Assembly: GCF_016406125.1 (NCBI RefSeq)
Contig: NZ_CP066339.1
Location: 2,728,001-2,792,000 of the forward strand
Direction of reading: 5' to 3'
DNA length: 64,000 bases
Origin: Alicyclobacillus sp. SO9
Lineage (GTDB): Bacteria; Bacillota; Bacilli; Alicyclobacillales; Alicyclobacillaceae
Positions 16,456-25,199 of the stretch are shown here, one piece after another. The notes under the pieces are model-generated. The model was given only the letters and a program-made list of their open reading frames with translations. It ran no database searches and had not been told where the DNA came from. A program made the position numbers and the translations under genes. The first letter of the stretch is position 1. Every line of letters starts with the position of its first letter.

Positions 16456-18012
16456 TTAGTGATAATACTTCCATGCATCATTGTAGTACCTGAGCAAAAT
16501 CGGGTGATTCAATGTGTTTGGTACCCAGCGCACTGGTTTTCCATTTACCAACATATGACTGTTTTCATCTTTTCCAAATACAAACATTTTCGGCAACAAG
16601 GCCTGAGTTAGGAACTTCGTGGGGATCTCCAGGTGCATCTTCGAAATGTCAATCGGTTGTCGGGACGCAATTGTAAATCCCCAATCGCCAAAACTTGGGA
16701 CATCTACGTGGTACCCCCGAGCATGTAAACCCACGCTGTGCACGGTATCGACAATTGTCCAAAACGCCTTCCTTGCAAACAATGGGCTGGTGGATTGACA
16801 GACCATGTACCCGTTTGGCTCCAAATGATTGCGGACAAACGTATAAAAAGTACGAGTATAAAGCTTATTGAGGGACTCGTTGTTCGGGTCCGGAAGATCA
16901 ATAATAATATCGTCGTATAAATGGCTATGGTGAGTTCCTAGATACTTGAATGCATCCTCGTGGATCACCGTAACTTTCGGATTCAGCAGCGACTTGTGAT
17001 TAATTTTTGTCATATACGGATTCGTCATCGCAAAGTGGGTCATTTTGGGATCCAAGTCAACTAAAGTGATATGTCTGACGCCTTTATACTTTAACAGACG
17101 ATTCACGGCGATACCGTCTCCACCTCCGACTACCAAAATGCTTTTATGGCTTGGAGTCAGACTCATTATGGGATCGACCAATGCTTCGTGATAACGGTAC
17201 TGATCACTTGAAGAAAATTGTATATTCCCGTTTAAGTACAGGCGAACATCGTTGGCTCTCTTGGTCAAAACAATTTTCTGATATTTGGTCTGAATACTTG
17301 CCACAATCGGATCGGCATACATTTTCTGCTCAAAACCTGCAGTATACTTATCTCCGACGAGAAACCCTGCGACTAAAAGCACAACGATGGCAATGCCGGT
17401 TCCCTGGTACACCCACCGGCGAAGCTTTAATTCATCACGAAATAGGTATGTCACCCAAATGGCAATCAGTGCATTTACTGTTCCTATCAGGAACGCAGTC
17501 TTCACCATACCCAGCCACGGACGTAAAATAAGAACAAATGCGATGGCTCCTGCCAAACTGCCGGCGTAATCTGCAAACAGGATGCGCGACGTGCTCTTGT
17601 TCACAGTTTGACCCATCTCTTGTGCCTTTCGTATTAGGATAGGAAGTTCTAGACCAGTTAAAGCACCGACCCCAAAGGTTACCAATCTCAAGTAAAACTC
17701 GGCAGTGGGAACGCCAAAGTATGCGAGAATCATAAACATAAAAAACGACGAAGTACCTCCGGTCAAAGCGACTCCAAACTCAACCTGAACAAACCGTGAA
17801 GCCAAATTCTTGATAATTTTTTCACTGGCAAGTGACCCTAACCCCATGCCACTCAGGAACAGACCAATGGTCCATGCGTATGTAGCTACACTGTCTCCGA
17901 AAGCGTACGATCCAACAGCGCCAAACAAAACTTGAAAGACAATGCCGCAAATGCTGACGGCCGCACTGGCAATACTTACATTGCGAATTGTCCTGCCTGT
18001 CGTTTTATCCAT
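16456..18012 (-). CDS. Membrane-anchored polyamine aminopropyltransferase (SpeE-like)
   Basis: About 518 residues: an N-terminal half of roughly seven hydrophobic helices, then a cytoplasmic spermidine-synthase domain. The catalytic half shows the SAM/dcSAM fold motif ILVVGGGDGIAVNRLL, the acidic LVDLDPK, HEDAFKYL and the gatekeeper region DDIIIDLPDPNNESLNKLY. Such enzymes transfer aminopropyl from decarboxylated SAM to an amine. A GAGAGG site lies 9 bases before a TTG at 18015 and 12 before the ATG used here; a TTG further up is less likely. Last gene of the DUF4178-to-SpeE operon. No SAM decarboxylase gene is in the window. Confidence 0.88.
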   Translation of the reverse strand: MDKTTGRTIRNVSIASAAVSICGIVFQVLFGAVGSYAFGDSVATYAWTIGLFLSGMGLGSLASEKIIKNLASRFVQVEFGVALTGGTSSFFMFMILAYFGVPTAEFYLRLVTFGVGALTGLELPILIRKAQEMGQTVNKSTSRILFADYAGSLAGAIAFVLILRPWLGMVKTAFLIGTVNALIAIWVTYLFRDELKLRRWVYQGTGIAIVVLLVAGFLVGDKYTAGFEQKMYADPIVASIQTKYQKIVLTKRANDVRLYLNGNIQFSSSDQYRYHEALVDPIMSLTPSHKSILVVGGGDGIAVNRLLKYKGVRHITLVDLDPKMTHFAMTNPYMTKINHKSLLNPKVTVIHEDAFKYLGTHHSHLYDDIIIDLPDPNNESLNKLYTRTFYTFVRNHLEPNGYMVCQSTSPLFARKAFWTIVDTVHSVGLHARGYHVDVPSFGDWGFTIASRQPIDISKMHLEIPTKFLTQALLPKMFVFGKDENSHMLVNGKPVRWVPNTLNHPILLRYYNDAWKYYH

Positions 18013-18130
18013 CAATTGCTTAATCCTCTCTAGTCTCAAAATCTAGTCTCAAAAGGTCCATTCGCTGTCGTGGTTATTTCGTACCAAGCCCTCATCTTTC
18101 ATACAAAGTCGTCGTTTAAAACTCGGCTTA

Positions 18131-18901
18131 CTACAGCCCAATTTTCTCTACTGCCATCTTGGAAATCGATTGCTGGGACAAAATGTAGGAGTCAACATGT
18201 ACTGCGGTAAAATTCTTGAGATGAGACTCGTCCAGAATTTCGGCAGTAGAATGTGCACTAGAGTTCAGCCGCTCCACCGTGGTGGCAATCAGCAGTGTTT
18301 TACCATCTGCAAGTGTCGATCGCTGAATCTTATCGTCAGAAAATATGAGCACGGCCTTTGCTTGTGTTATGTTTGCCCGCAGCAGGGTCTCGTCGAGGGC
18401 TGGCGGTCCTTGGACATATACAACTCCGTTCTCGGAGCAAGGGTTCGATTCAATTTCATCGACCAGTACAATTTTATGTTTGCTGTTTCTACTTAAAATC
18501 TCCCGAATGGCAAAGTAGGCCTTCTGAGACCATCCAATAATAATGATGTGATTGGTACCTTTGTAATCCAAAAGACCACGCTCCCGCCGGTTTCTCATCA
18601 CAGAAAACAAGTCCAGAAACTTCCCAATGATTACTCCAAGCAGGCCAATGCCTACTACAAACAAGAACATTGCATAAATGCGGCCCTCGGTTGTCTTGGG
18701 AGCATAATCGCCGTAGCCTACTGTACTCATGGTCGTTAATGTCCACCACAGTCCATCGAACACTGTAGGAAATTCCTTTGGCTCAATCGCGTGGACGAAA
18801 ACGGAACTGAATGCAACTAAGCAAAGAGTGGACAGCAGTAGAATCCAATTGTTTAACTTTGCAATTTTAAAGTAGAGCCGTCTTATGTGAAATATAATCA
18901 T
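18131..18901 (-). CDS. Potassium channel with TrkA-N (RCK) domain
   Basis: A 256-residue two-helix ion channel. After the first helix (residues about 18-38) comes the pore loop with a perfect K+ selectivity filter, TVGYGD at 60-65, then the second helix, which leads into a cytosolic nucleotide-binding RCK/TrkA-N domain starting NHIIIIGWSQKAYFAIREI. The overall plan matches YugO and MthK. It lies between the DUF350 gene and the aminopropyltransferase gene in one direction, so gating may be linked to polyamines or membrane stress; this link is inference. Confidence 0.92.
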   Translation of the reverse strand: MIIFHIRRLYFKIAKLNNWILLLSTLCLVAFSSVFVHAIEPKEFPTVFDGLWWTLTTMSTVGYGDYAPKTTEGRIYAMFLFVVGIGLLGVIIGKFLDLFSVMRNRRERGLLDYKGTNHIIIIGWSQKAYFAIREILSRNSKHKIVLVDEIESNPCSENGVVYVQGPPALDETLLRANITQAKAVLIFSDDKIQRSTLADGKTLLIATTVERLNSSAHSTAEILDESHLKNFTAVHVDSYILSQQSISKMAVEKIGL

Positions 18902-18947
18902 ACAGTGCAGTCACCTCAAGAAGAGAGAGAGGCAGTTTGCCTCTCAT

Positions 18948-19343
18948 TTAAGTGATACTCGGACCAATAATGAATGAGAACGAGAGGGATATGAAAAAGC
19001 TTAAAATGGCGACTGCCCGGTTATCTTTTGCAATGGCATCATCTAGGTTGATTTTGGGCGTAACTGCATTAAACAGGAAATAGATGAAAATTAATAAGAC
19101 GAGGCCTACGAGTCCCCAAAGCAGGGTTTGTCCAATGTTATCATTCCCGGAGATAGCAAACCGAAGAATGTTGGCAATGCCAAGTAGCTTTCCGCTGGTG
19201 GCGATAGACACAGACACATTTCCTTTTTTAATCTCTTCCCAATCGTTGTACTTCGTCGTCACCTCTATTACGAAAAATGAAACCAGCAGAAATGCGCCGC
19301 AAGCTATAAAATATACCAGCGTTGCCACAAAAGGATTACTCAT
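18948..19343 (-). CDS. DUF350 family membrane protein
   Basis: A 131-residue protein with about four hydrophobic helices and the DUF350 pattern VATLVYFIACGAFLLVSFF and FNAVTPKINLDDAIAKDN, in which the acidic-rich segment before the last helices is conserved. The biochemical function is unknown. An ATG two codons upstream sits only 3 bases from the GGAGG site, so the second ATG, 9 bases away, is chosen. DUF350 genes often lie with PspA and aminopropyltransferase or ATP-grasp genes (for example E. coli yjfL), and the same company is seen here. Confidence 0.88.
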   Translation of the reverse strand: MSNPFVATLVYFIACGAFLLVSFFVIEVTTKYNDWEEIKKGNVSVSIATSGKLLGIANILRFAISGNDNIGQTLLWGLVGLVLLIFIYFLFNAVTPKINLDDAIAKDNRAVAILSFFISLSFSFIIGPSIT

Positions 19344-19375
19344 AATCATCTTCCTCCATAACCGTTAAAGGATTT

Positions 19376-19933
19376 TTACTTTCCTGCATGAGGCCCTCCG
19401 CTTCGCACACGACTGTTGTATGTACTCGCGGACTCAATCCGAATACCGCCAGAATTCCCGGCATTTTTGGCTAATCTTCCCGATCTCGTTACATATCCGT
19501 CATATCCCATTCCAGCTGGATAAGATCGATAACGATGCCAGCCAAACATGTTATCTAAGATAGAAGCTGTTAAGTATCCAGCTAGGAACGAGTGGTCGTA
19601 ATGGTCTTTCACAAACTGCTGTGAAGACACTTCTATCAGACTATTTTGTGGACTTTTTGGATCCTGTTCGATTTGAACCAAATCCGATCTGTATAACAAA
19701 AACATCCGCTTGGCGTCCACTTTACTTATTTCCTTGGGTTTGTTCTTTTTCTTTAACCATTGTGCAACCTGAGGAACTGTCTCATTTGCCGCTTCATAAA
19801 CCTTCGACGTATTTCCTTGATTGTCCTGAACGACGTTTACAAGTGGGAACTTATTTGAAATTGTACTGTGGGGAGAGCAGCCGGATACGAGCAGTACTAC
19901 TGCAAGCACAGCTGGAAGCAGAAACTTCTTCAA
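19376..19933 (-). CDS. DUF4247 family lipoprotein
   Basis: A 185-residue predicted lipoprotein with lipobox LVSGC (Cys about 19). The mature part includes FVKDHYDHSFLAGYLTASIL and a Gly/Ser/Arg-rich C-terminal tail, as in DUF4247 proteins. The frame is open further up inside the DUF4178 gene, but AAGGA stands 9 bases before a TTG that lies 4 bases after that gene's stop, so the TTG is taken as start and the two genes are translationally linked. It may be the external component of the envelope-stress operon. Function unknown. Confidence 0.84.
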   Translation of the reverse strand: MKKFLLPAVLAVVLLVSGCSPHSTISNKFPLVNVVQDNQGNTSKVYEAANETVPQVAQWLKKKNKPKEISKVDAKRMFLLYRSDLVQIEQDPKSPQNSLIEVSSQQFVKDHYDHSFLAGYLTASILDNMFGWHRYRSYPAGMGYDGYVTRSGRLAKNAGNSGGIRIESASTYNSRVRSGGPHAGK

Positions 19934-19937
19934 GTCA

Positions 19938-20441
19938 TCACGTCCTTGAGATAATCTCAATTTCTTTCTCAGTTACCTCATATCCTTTGCTGATTTCAAA
20001 GTCTGGACCCCATTGTTCAAAGCATAAAAAATGCTCTTCGTCCTCCGTTTCAAAATCCCAGTATGTGACTCGCTGACCGACCACAGCTCCGGCTTTCCCC
20101 CACACCTCATCGATGACTGCGGTACCCTTCTCGTCCCTGTAGTACCTGCGTCCATCATAATCAACCTTATTGTCGTTGGGCGAACCCATTGTTGTAGGTA
20201 GTTTTTCATAGACACCCAACTCCAACTCGTCGTCTAACTCCACAGACAGCCAGAGGTCCTTAGACGGACTTTGCAGGTGGTAGTCATACCACTTGTAGCC
20301 AGAGTCATTGTACGTCAGTTTTCCTACAACCTCATAGTTCTCCAAGTCGAAATAAATAATGTCACCCTGCTGTAGATTAAAAAGAGTCCTCCTTTCTGCG
20401 GGCTGAGAATTTTTCTTGAATAAGTTCGAAAAAAGACCCAT
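19938..20441 (-). CDS. DUF4178 family protein
   Basis: A 167-residue soluble protein of the DUF4178 type, with the pattern LQQGDIIYFDLENYEVVGKL near residue 24, then YKWYDYHLQ and RYYRDEKGTAVIDEVWGKAG, a mainly beta fold. No catalytic residues are apparent. It is the first gene of the operon that continues with DUF4247, DUF350, the potassium channel and the aminopropyltransferase. DUF4178 domains are reported beside PspA genes in other bacteria. The 190 bases upstream hold the presumed operon promoter, but no clear -35/-10 pair was found. Confidence 0.85.
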   Translation of the reverse strand: MGLFSNLFKKNSQPAERRTLFNLQQGDIIYFDLENYEVVGKLTYNDSGYKWYDYHLQSPSKDLWLSVELDDELELGVYEKLPTTMGSPNDNKVDYDGRRYYRDEKGTAVIDEVWGKAGAVVGQRVTYWDFETEDEEHFLCFEQWGPDFEISKGYEVTEKEIEIISRT

Positions 20442-20629
20442 GTTCGTCCCCCTACTCCGTTTATAACACCCTATTATCCGGTTCTACACACATTTTACCA
20501 TGACTTCCGCTAAATTAGTCTCCAAAGTGAATTAGGCTTTTGAAGAAATCGGTTGGGAAAAGTGGGACAGCACCGTTGCGAGAACATAGACCACTCTCTC
20601 GACATCGGTGCTGGTGAATCCTCTATTTA

Positions 20630-22048
20630 TCAGCGGCTCCGGCGATATCTCCACACCCAAGTAAGCAGTGAAATCAGTATGAGACCTCCGACTGCAATGG
20701 ATAGTACGGCGGCTTTGGAAAAGCCTGCGGTTCTCACCGGGGAATTGGGCAACTTCGCTGATGCAGACTGAGGCTGAGGGGCCGGCTTTTGTTTCACGCC
20801 GGAAATTTCATATGTGGGCATCATGTAGACATTGTGGTCCTGACTCCCAATAATCAAGTAGTGGTTAATAATAATTGGGCCGGCCGGCGCTAAAACGCCC
20901 CCAATGTGCTTTGTCCCCAATTCCTTGCCGGTCTTTGTCTTCAATGCATACACGTTTCCCTGTGCATTTGAAAAATAAACAATTCCATTGTCCGCTACCG
21001 GCGGCGCCTTCATCATTCCACTGTTAAACGTCCAGAGTCTCTTTCCGGTTTTTAAGTCAAGTGCGTAAAACGTCTTCGTGATGGGACTACCAACAAAGAC
21101 TTTACCATTGTAAATCATAGGTGCACCAGATTTGTTATTGGAAACTAGACTTCCGCTCCCCAGTTTTTCTTGCCAAATCAACTGCCCTGTTTCAGCATTC
21201 ATAGCATATATTTCATGTGTCACCTCAGTCTCACTGCCAGGTACAGGCAGCAGGCCCGTGGTGACTACGATATTGTCACTGACCGCTGGAGGTACATCGT
21301 CCATTCCTGCTGACACATGAGGAAATGGATGCTTCCATAGGATTGTTCGCTGCTTCAGGTTCACTGCAAAGAACTGATATGCATTAGCACCCCCAAAATA
21401 CAGCACCCCGTTGGAAACAACTGGTGATGACATGCTCACATATGATCCTAAAGCGAGTTGCCACTCAACTTTTCCCGTACTTCGATTCAACTCATAGAGA
21501 TGTTTGCCGCCGGTGACTACGTAAACGTTTCCTTGATATACGACTGGGGTGGGCATGACTTCCCCGCTAGTCGGAAAATCCCATAGTATTTTCCCTGTCT
21601 GAGCGTTGAGAGACAACACGCCGCTCTTTCCAGTACCCCGCAGTCCATTTTGCTGAAAGTTTCGATTACCGTACCCGACGAATATTTGGCCTTGATAATA
21701 GTCCATCGCTGAATGAACCCAGTTAGGCGCCTTATTTTGCCAATTCAGTTTCCCAGTCTTTAGATTAAAGGAGTTCAAAGTGCCAGTAAGGTGATTTCCG
21801 ATGTAGAGGCTGTTGCCTGCGACAACCGGTGTAGCACGTATCTGGTTGTCTGTTTTAAAAATTCTCATCGTTGCCTTAATGTTGGCGCTACCGGTGTTAT
21901 AGACGGGATTGTCTTGTGGATTTCCTCGATACATGGTCCAACTGGAAGGACCAAATGCTGTAGAATTCGCCGCATAAGCCGTTTGCAAAAACGGACTGAA
22001 AGCTATAGCCAAAAACACTGTCAGCAGCCACGTTAGGACTCGTCGCAA
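20630..22048 (-). CDS. Secreted PQQ-like beta-propeller repeat protein with C-terminal membrane anchor
   Basis: A 472-residue protein with signal peptide (cleavage likely after TAYA near residue 26) and about eight repeats of the WD-like PQQ propeller type: KLNWQNKAP, GKILWDFPT, GKVEWQLALG, RTILWKHPF, GQLIWQEKLG, GKRLWTFNSG and so on. A C-terminal hydrophobic helix followed by RYRRSR anchors it. Propellers of this type bind proteins or cell-wall components (BamB-like) or are quinoprotein enzymes; no dehydrogenase motifs are seen, so a scaffold role is more likely. Same strand as the DUF4178 operon but about 190 bases upstream of it. Confidence 0.88.
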   Translation of the reverse strand: MRRVLTWLLTVFLAIAFSPFLQTAYAANSTAFGPSSWTMYRGNPQDNPVYNTGSANIKATMRIFKTDNQIRATPVVAGNSLYIGNHLTGTLNSFNLKTGKLNWQNKAPNWVHSAMDYYQGQIFVGYGNRNFQQNGLRGTGKSGVLSLNAQTGKILWDFPTSGEVMPTPVVYQGNVYVVTGGKHLYELNRSTGKVEWQLALGSYVSMSSPVVSNGVLYFGGANAYQFFAVNLKQRTILWKHPFPHVSAGMDDVPPAVSDNIVVTTGLLPVPGSETEVTHEIYAMNAETGQLIWQEKLGSGSLVSNNKSGAPMIYNGKVFVGSPITKTFYALDLKTGKRLWTFNSGMMKAPPVADNGIVYFSNAQGNVYALKTKTGKELGTKHIGGVLAPAGPIIINHYLIIGSQDHNVYMMPTYEISGVKQKPAPQPQSASAKLPNSPVRTAGFSKAAVLSIAVGGLILISLLTWVWRYRRSR

Positions 22049-22374
22049 AATTTTACACCTGCCTCAGTATAGTATGTTCTTGAAATAATTTCTCCGACTA
22101 TAGTTTAGTTGCTACGACCAGGGCATTTATGGAGGCGGATTGAAGATGGTATGGAGAGTTTGTGGAGACCGACTAAGTTGAAGCGAGAGAAAGACGGTTT
22201 GGGAAAGTGTTACATTGTGTCGGTGAAATGGGAATCGCTCCTCAAAATGCAGAAAGAGGCTACCCTGAAGTGGAGTATCCTCTTTACCAAAGCATAGATG
22301 CGTAGTGTCAATCGCCTCAATCTTACCCAATATTACCCAATATTACCCAATCTTTCCTCACTGTGCCTCACTGA
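22049..22374. other. Spacer without a convincing gene; 10-bp triplicate repeat
   Basis: Between the propeller gene and the next minus-strand gene. It contains three tandem copies of TTACCCAATA (22323-22352). A plus-strand frame of 62 codons exists but begins with TTG without a well-spaced ribosome site and resembles nothing I know. I see no terminator or promoter that stands out. Confidence 0.6.
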
Positions 22375-22722
22375 CTAATTCCGAAAAGAACTGATGGACT
22401 CAGAGACTGGTGATTTCGCCTTCAGTCGCTTGCGGCCTTTGGCACCTCGTCTTCTGGACTTATTGAGTTTGACTGGTCTCTCAGGTTCACCAATGACTTT
22501 GTGGACTTGTGACTGCAACTTTGCTAATTCTGACTTCAATTCGTCTTCCGTCATGCCGCGAATTGTCGCTTCAATGCGCGGGAACATGCGACTTGCAGCA
22601 TCGCGCATCATCATCCCCTGTACACCTGTAGCCTGCTGTAAGCCTCTATCCAAATACTTTCGAACCAGCTGCATCATCCGGTCATGCATAGTCGTACCCG
22701 GTCTTTCGTCGTTCGCTTCCAC
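22375..22722 (-). CDS. Hypothetical protein with basic C-terminal tail
   Basis: A 115-residue protein I do not recognise. The first 70 residues form a helical segment (MHDRMMQLVRKYLDRGLQQA, then MTEDELKSELAKLQ), and the last 35 are strongly basic (SRRRGAKGRKRLKAKS), which suggests nucleic-acid or membrane-surface binding. A frame extension upstream lacks a ribosome site; AAGGGGG stands 7 bases before the GTG chosen here. It stands alone, divergent from the exonuclease III gene. Confidence 0.62.
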   Translation of the reverse strand: MEANDERPGTTMHDRMMQLVRKYLDRGLQQATGVQGMMMRDAASRMFPRIEATIRGMTEDELKSELAKLQSQVHKVIGEPERPVKLNKSRRRGAKGRKRLKAKSPVSESISSFRN

Positions 22723-22934
22723 AAGTTCGCCCCCCTTTTTCACACCGTTGGCTCGTCGCTCTTTGGCCACAATGTATGCAAGGGGCTGACATCGAGAGAC
22801 GGCGACCGCACTGGGTCATTTCAATCCGGGCCAGACCCGAGTCCAACTGCTTCCCTCAGTCAGAAATAAATGTGAGTTGCAAATTCATCACTCTTCTGAC
22901 TCTATGCTAAACTGAAAGTATTGCAAGTGCAAAG

Positions 22935-23705
22935 GTGGTTAAGACTCTGAAACTAGTTTCGTGGAACGTCAACGGCTTAAGGGCCTGTGTGAAAAAGGGA
23001 TTCTATGATTACTTTCAAAGTGTAAATGCAGACATCTTCTGCGTACAGGAAACAAAGTTGCAGAAGGGGCAGATTGACCTGCAAATCGGCCAAACCTATC
23101 AACAGTATTGGAACTACGCCTTGAAAAAGGGATATTCAGGCACGGCGGTATTTTCCAAGTCCGGGGCAGGGTCTGTCTGTTACGGACTGGAGGACGCTAC
23201 AGAGCCGGAGGGCCGCGTCATCACTCTTGACTACCCTAATTTCTATTTAGTAAACGTATATACACCAAATGCGAAGAGGGATTTGTCCCGGCTCGATTAT
23301 CGGTTGGAATGGGAAGAACGGTTTCGACGCTACCTGTTGGCACTGGATGAAGAGAAACCAGTGATTGCTTGTGGAGATATGAATGTAGCGCATCAGGAAA
23401 TTGATTTAAAAAACGCCAAGAATAATCGCGGCAACTCTGGCTTTACCGATGCAGAACGGCAGAAAATGACGCAGCTATTAGATGCCGGCTTTACCGATGC
23501 CTTCCGCCACCTCTATCCTGAGCGCACAGACGCCTATTCATGGTGGTCGTACATGGCAAAAGTCCGGGAACGCAACATCGGCTGGCGCATTGACTACTTC
23601 TTGGTTTCCGCCAGACTGGAGTCCTATATTAATGAGGTCTACATGGATGCCGATGTGTATGGAAGTGATCACTGTCCTGTCGTGCTGGAGATGACAGACT
23701 TCTGA
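22935..23705 (+). CDS. exoA: Exodeoxyribonuclease III / AP endonuclease
   Basis: Repairs abasic sites and removes 3'-blocking groups. The 256-residue product has every ExoIII-family landmark: LVSWNVNGLRA at the start, the metal-binding Glu in VQETKLQKG, YSGTAVFSK, the Asp-Asn pair in CGDMNVAHQEIDL and the catalytic SDHCPVV near the end. The start is uncertain: the GTG used here has no ribosome site in front, while AAAGGTGG overlaps it and is best spaced for a CTG at 22947, which would give the usual MKLVSWNVNG N-terminus. The gene is isolated on the plus strand. Confidence 0.94.
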   Translation: MVKTLKLVSWNVNGLRACVKKGFYDYFQSVNADIFCVQETKLQKGQIDLQIGQTYQQYWNYALKKGYSGTAVFSKSGAGSVCYGLEDATEPEGRVITLDYPNFYLVNVYTPNAKRDLSRLDYRLEWEERFRRYLLALDEEKPVIACGDMNVAHQEIDLKNAKNNRGNSGFTDAERQKMTQLLDAGFTDAFRHLYPERTDAYSWWSYMAKVRERNIGWRIDYFLVSARLESYINEVYMDADVYGSDHCPVVLEMTDF

Positions 23706-23913
23706 CCGACATCTCACGTACAATTCTGCAACTCATCTCCCTCGTCTCCCTCGTCTCCTCCAACTGTATTCGTGCAGCAGCAGAGTCGTTTGAATCATTT
23801 GCGATGTGGAGGACCAGTACCTGGTTGCTCAACATCAAAAAAGCGGCGTGTCAGTATCTCCTACTCACACGCCTTACCACAAACCTATGATATTCTCGGA
23901 ATGAACACTCTAT

Positions 23914-24618
23914 TTACAAGATTTGCTTCAAGGAATCCTGTAATACGTCTGCGGCAATTGCGAAGCCGATGCCTTGTGAACTCTGGCTCACTGCTGTATT
24001 CATACCTACGACTTCTCCCCGCAAGTTAATCAGCGGACCGCCGCTGTTGCCCCGGTTGATGGCTGCATCAGTCTGGATGAGGCTCGGATACTCTCTGTCG
24101 CCAATCTGCAGTCCGCGTCCGGTCGCGCTAATAATGCCAGCTGTGATGGTGGAGTCAAGACCGAGAGGAGAACCGATGGCCAATACCCACTCCCCAGCCC
24201 GTGCTCGGCGGTCTTTTCGTATCTTCAAAATGTGACCGCTAAATGGAACGTCTGCCTTTAGCACTGCAATGTCGTGCAAGTAGTCTGTCCCAACAACGGT
24301 GGCAGTAACAGGTTTCTTTCGACCTCTGTAACGTAGATTTACACGCGTTGCATCGTGAATGACGTGTTCGTTGGTTAGGATGTACCCTTGGCGATGGAAG
24401 ACAAATCCGGTTCCAATGTTGACACTTTGAAACGGTGTGTTCCGCTCCCACGGCATTCCGAATGAAAACATACGGTTTGAATTTTGCTCGTGTACCACTT
24501 CAATTCCAACAACGGCCTTCTGGTACCGTTCCACTATGGACACAAAATTGGGTAAAGCTGTGTGTGTACTTTGCACAGAGTGTTGACGAGTTCTCTTGCC
24601 TCGTGCTGGTTGTTGCAC
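23914..24618 (-). CDS. Trypsin-like serine protease (HtrA-type catalytic domain only)
   Basis: A 234-residue S1C-family protease with the complete triad: His85 in TNEHVIH, Asp116 in HDIAVLK and Ser192 in RGNSGGPL. HtrA-type proteases normally have an N-terminal membrane anchor or signal peptide and a C-terminal PDZ domain. Here the N-terminus is basic and polar with no hydrophobic stretch, and the chain ends right after the protease fold, so it is probably cytoplasmic and PDZ-free. The GTG start has an AGGTGA site 6 bases upstream. No operon partner. The natural substrate is unknown. Confidence 0.9.
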   Translation of the reverse strand: MQQPARGKRTRQHSVQSTHTALPNFVSIVERYQKAVVGIEVVHEQNSNRMFSFGMPWERNTPFQSVNIGTGFVFHRQGYILTNEHVIHDATRVNLRYRGRKKPVTATVVGTDYLHDIAVLKADVPFSGHILKIRKDRRARAGEWVLAIGSPLGLDSTITAGIISATGRGLQIGDREYPSLIQTDAAINRGNSGGPLINLRGEVVGMNTAVSQSSQGIGFAIAADVLQDSLKQIL

Positions 24619-24723
24619 CTGATGTCACCTCACTTCTGAGGGATGGGACAATTGTCTGAACCATCATATTCGTATACTCCGCCATTAGTGAGATGAGTCG
24701 TCATTAATGTGTTTTTGCCTATC

Positions 24724-24748
24724 TAAAAAGCCGCCTCGAAGGCGGCTT
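24724..24748 (-). terminator. Intrinsic terminator of the DUF1450 gene
   Basis: On the minus strand AAGCCGCC, loop TTCGA, GGCGGCTT is followed by TTTTTAGAT. The stem is eight perfect, GC-rich pairs and lies 27 bases after the stop codon. Confidence 0.88.
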
Positions 24749-24774
24749 GGGCGTTATCAACTATAAACTGTAGA

Positions 24775-25113
24775 TTATTTCTTTGCTGCGCTTGCCTCAT
24801 CTTGGTTTTCTTTAGATGCACTGTCCTCTGCCGCAGCATCCTGTGCAGCCGCATAAGTACCTGGAAGTGTCTCTTCTTCAAGGAATGCCATGCCTTGTTT
24901 TAATTTGATGTACAAACCTCTGGGGTCTCGCGCAGCAATAATCGCGTTATTCCTTAAAACGAAGGGCACGTCTGTGCAAAGTCCGCACACATCGACGCAG
25001 TCTTCCACCTTCATTTCTACATCAGGATATTCTTCCTTGAGTAGGTCATAGACCGATTGTGAGTGGTGTTCCAGGTTTTTTTTGCACCATTTCATGCTCA
25101 TTGACGAAGCCAT
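24775..25113 (-). CDS. DUF1450 (YuzB-like) small cysteine protein
   Basis: A 112-residue protein. The first 75 residues match the DUF1450 family, with a CVDVCGLCTDVPF cysteine cluster near residue 38 and WCKKNL near the start, a thioredoxin-like ferredoxin pattern that could hold a metal or redox centre. A low-complexity Ala/Glu-rich tail of about 25 residues is extra to the family core. An AAAGGGG site precedes the ATG. Function unknown; it is followed by a strong terminator and preceded by a small gene on the same strand. Confidence 0.85.
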   Translation of the reverse strand: MASSMSMKWCKKNLEHHSQSVYDLLKEEYPDVEMKVEDCVDVCGLCTDVPFVLRNNAIIAARDPRGLYIKLKQGMAFLEEETLPGTYAAAQDAAAEDSASKENQDEASAAKK

Positions 25114-25199
25114 TGTAAGCCAACCCCTTTGTGGAACATGCTACCTTTATCATAACTCAAATTCCACAGTCTTGGTAAGAGCCACAGGCAAAAATGGTT

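Noticed and set aside
16152-16481. Open frame of 109 codons on the minus strand in the repeat spacer
   Set aside because: No ribosome site, overlaps the end of the aminopropyltransferase gene and the palindromes; composition does not look like a protein.
20630-20750. Sortase signal LPNSP near the end of the propeller protein
   Set aside because: The motif is not LPxTG and no sortase is encoded nearby; a simple C-terminal membrane anchor explains the tail.
22109-22297. Plus-strand frame of 62 codons in the spacer after the propeller gene
   Set aside because: TTG start without a spaced ribosome site; the GGAGG inside it serves only an 11-codon frame.
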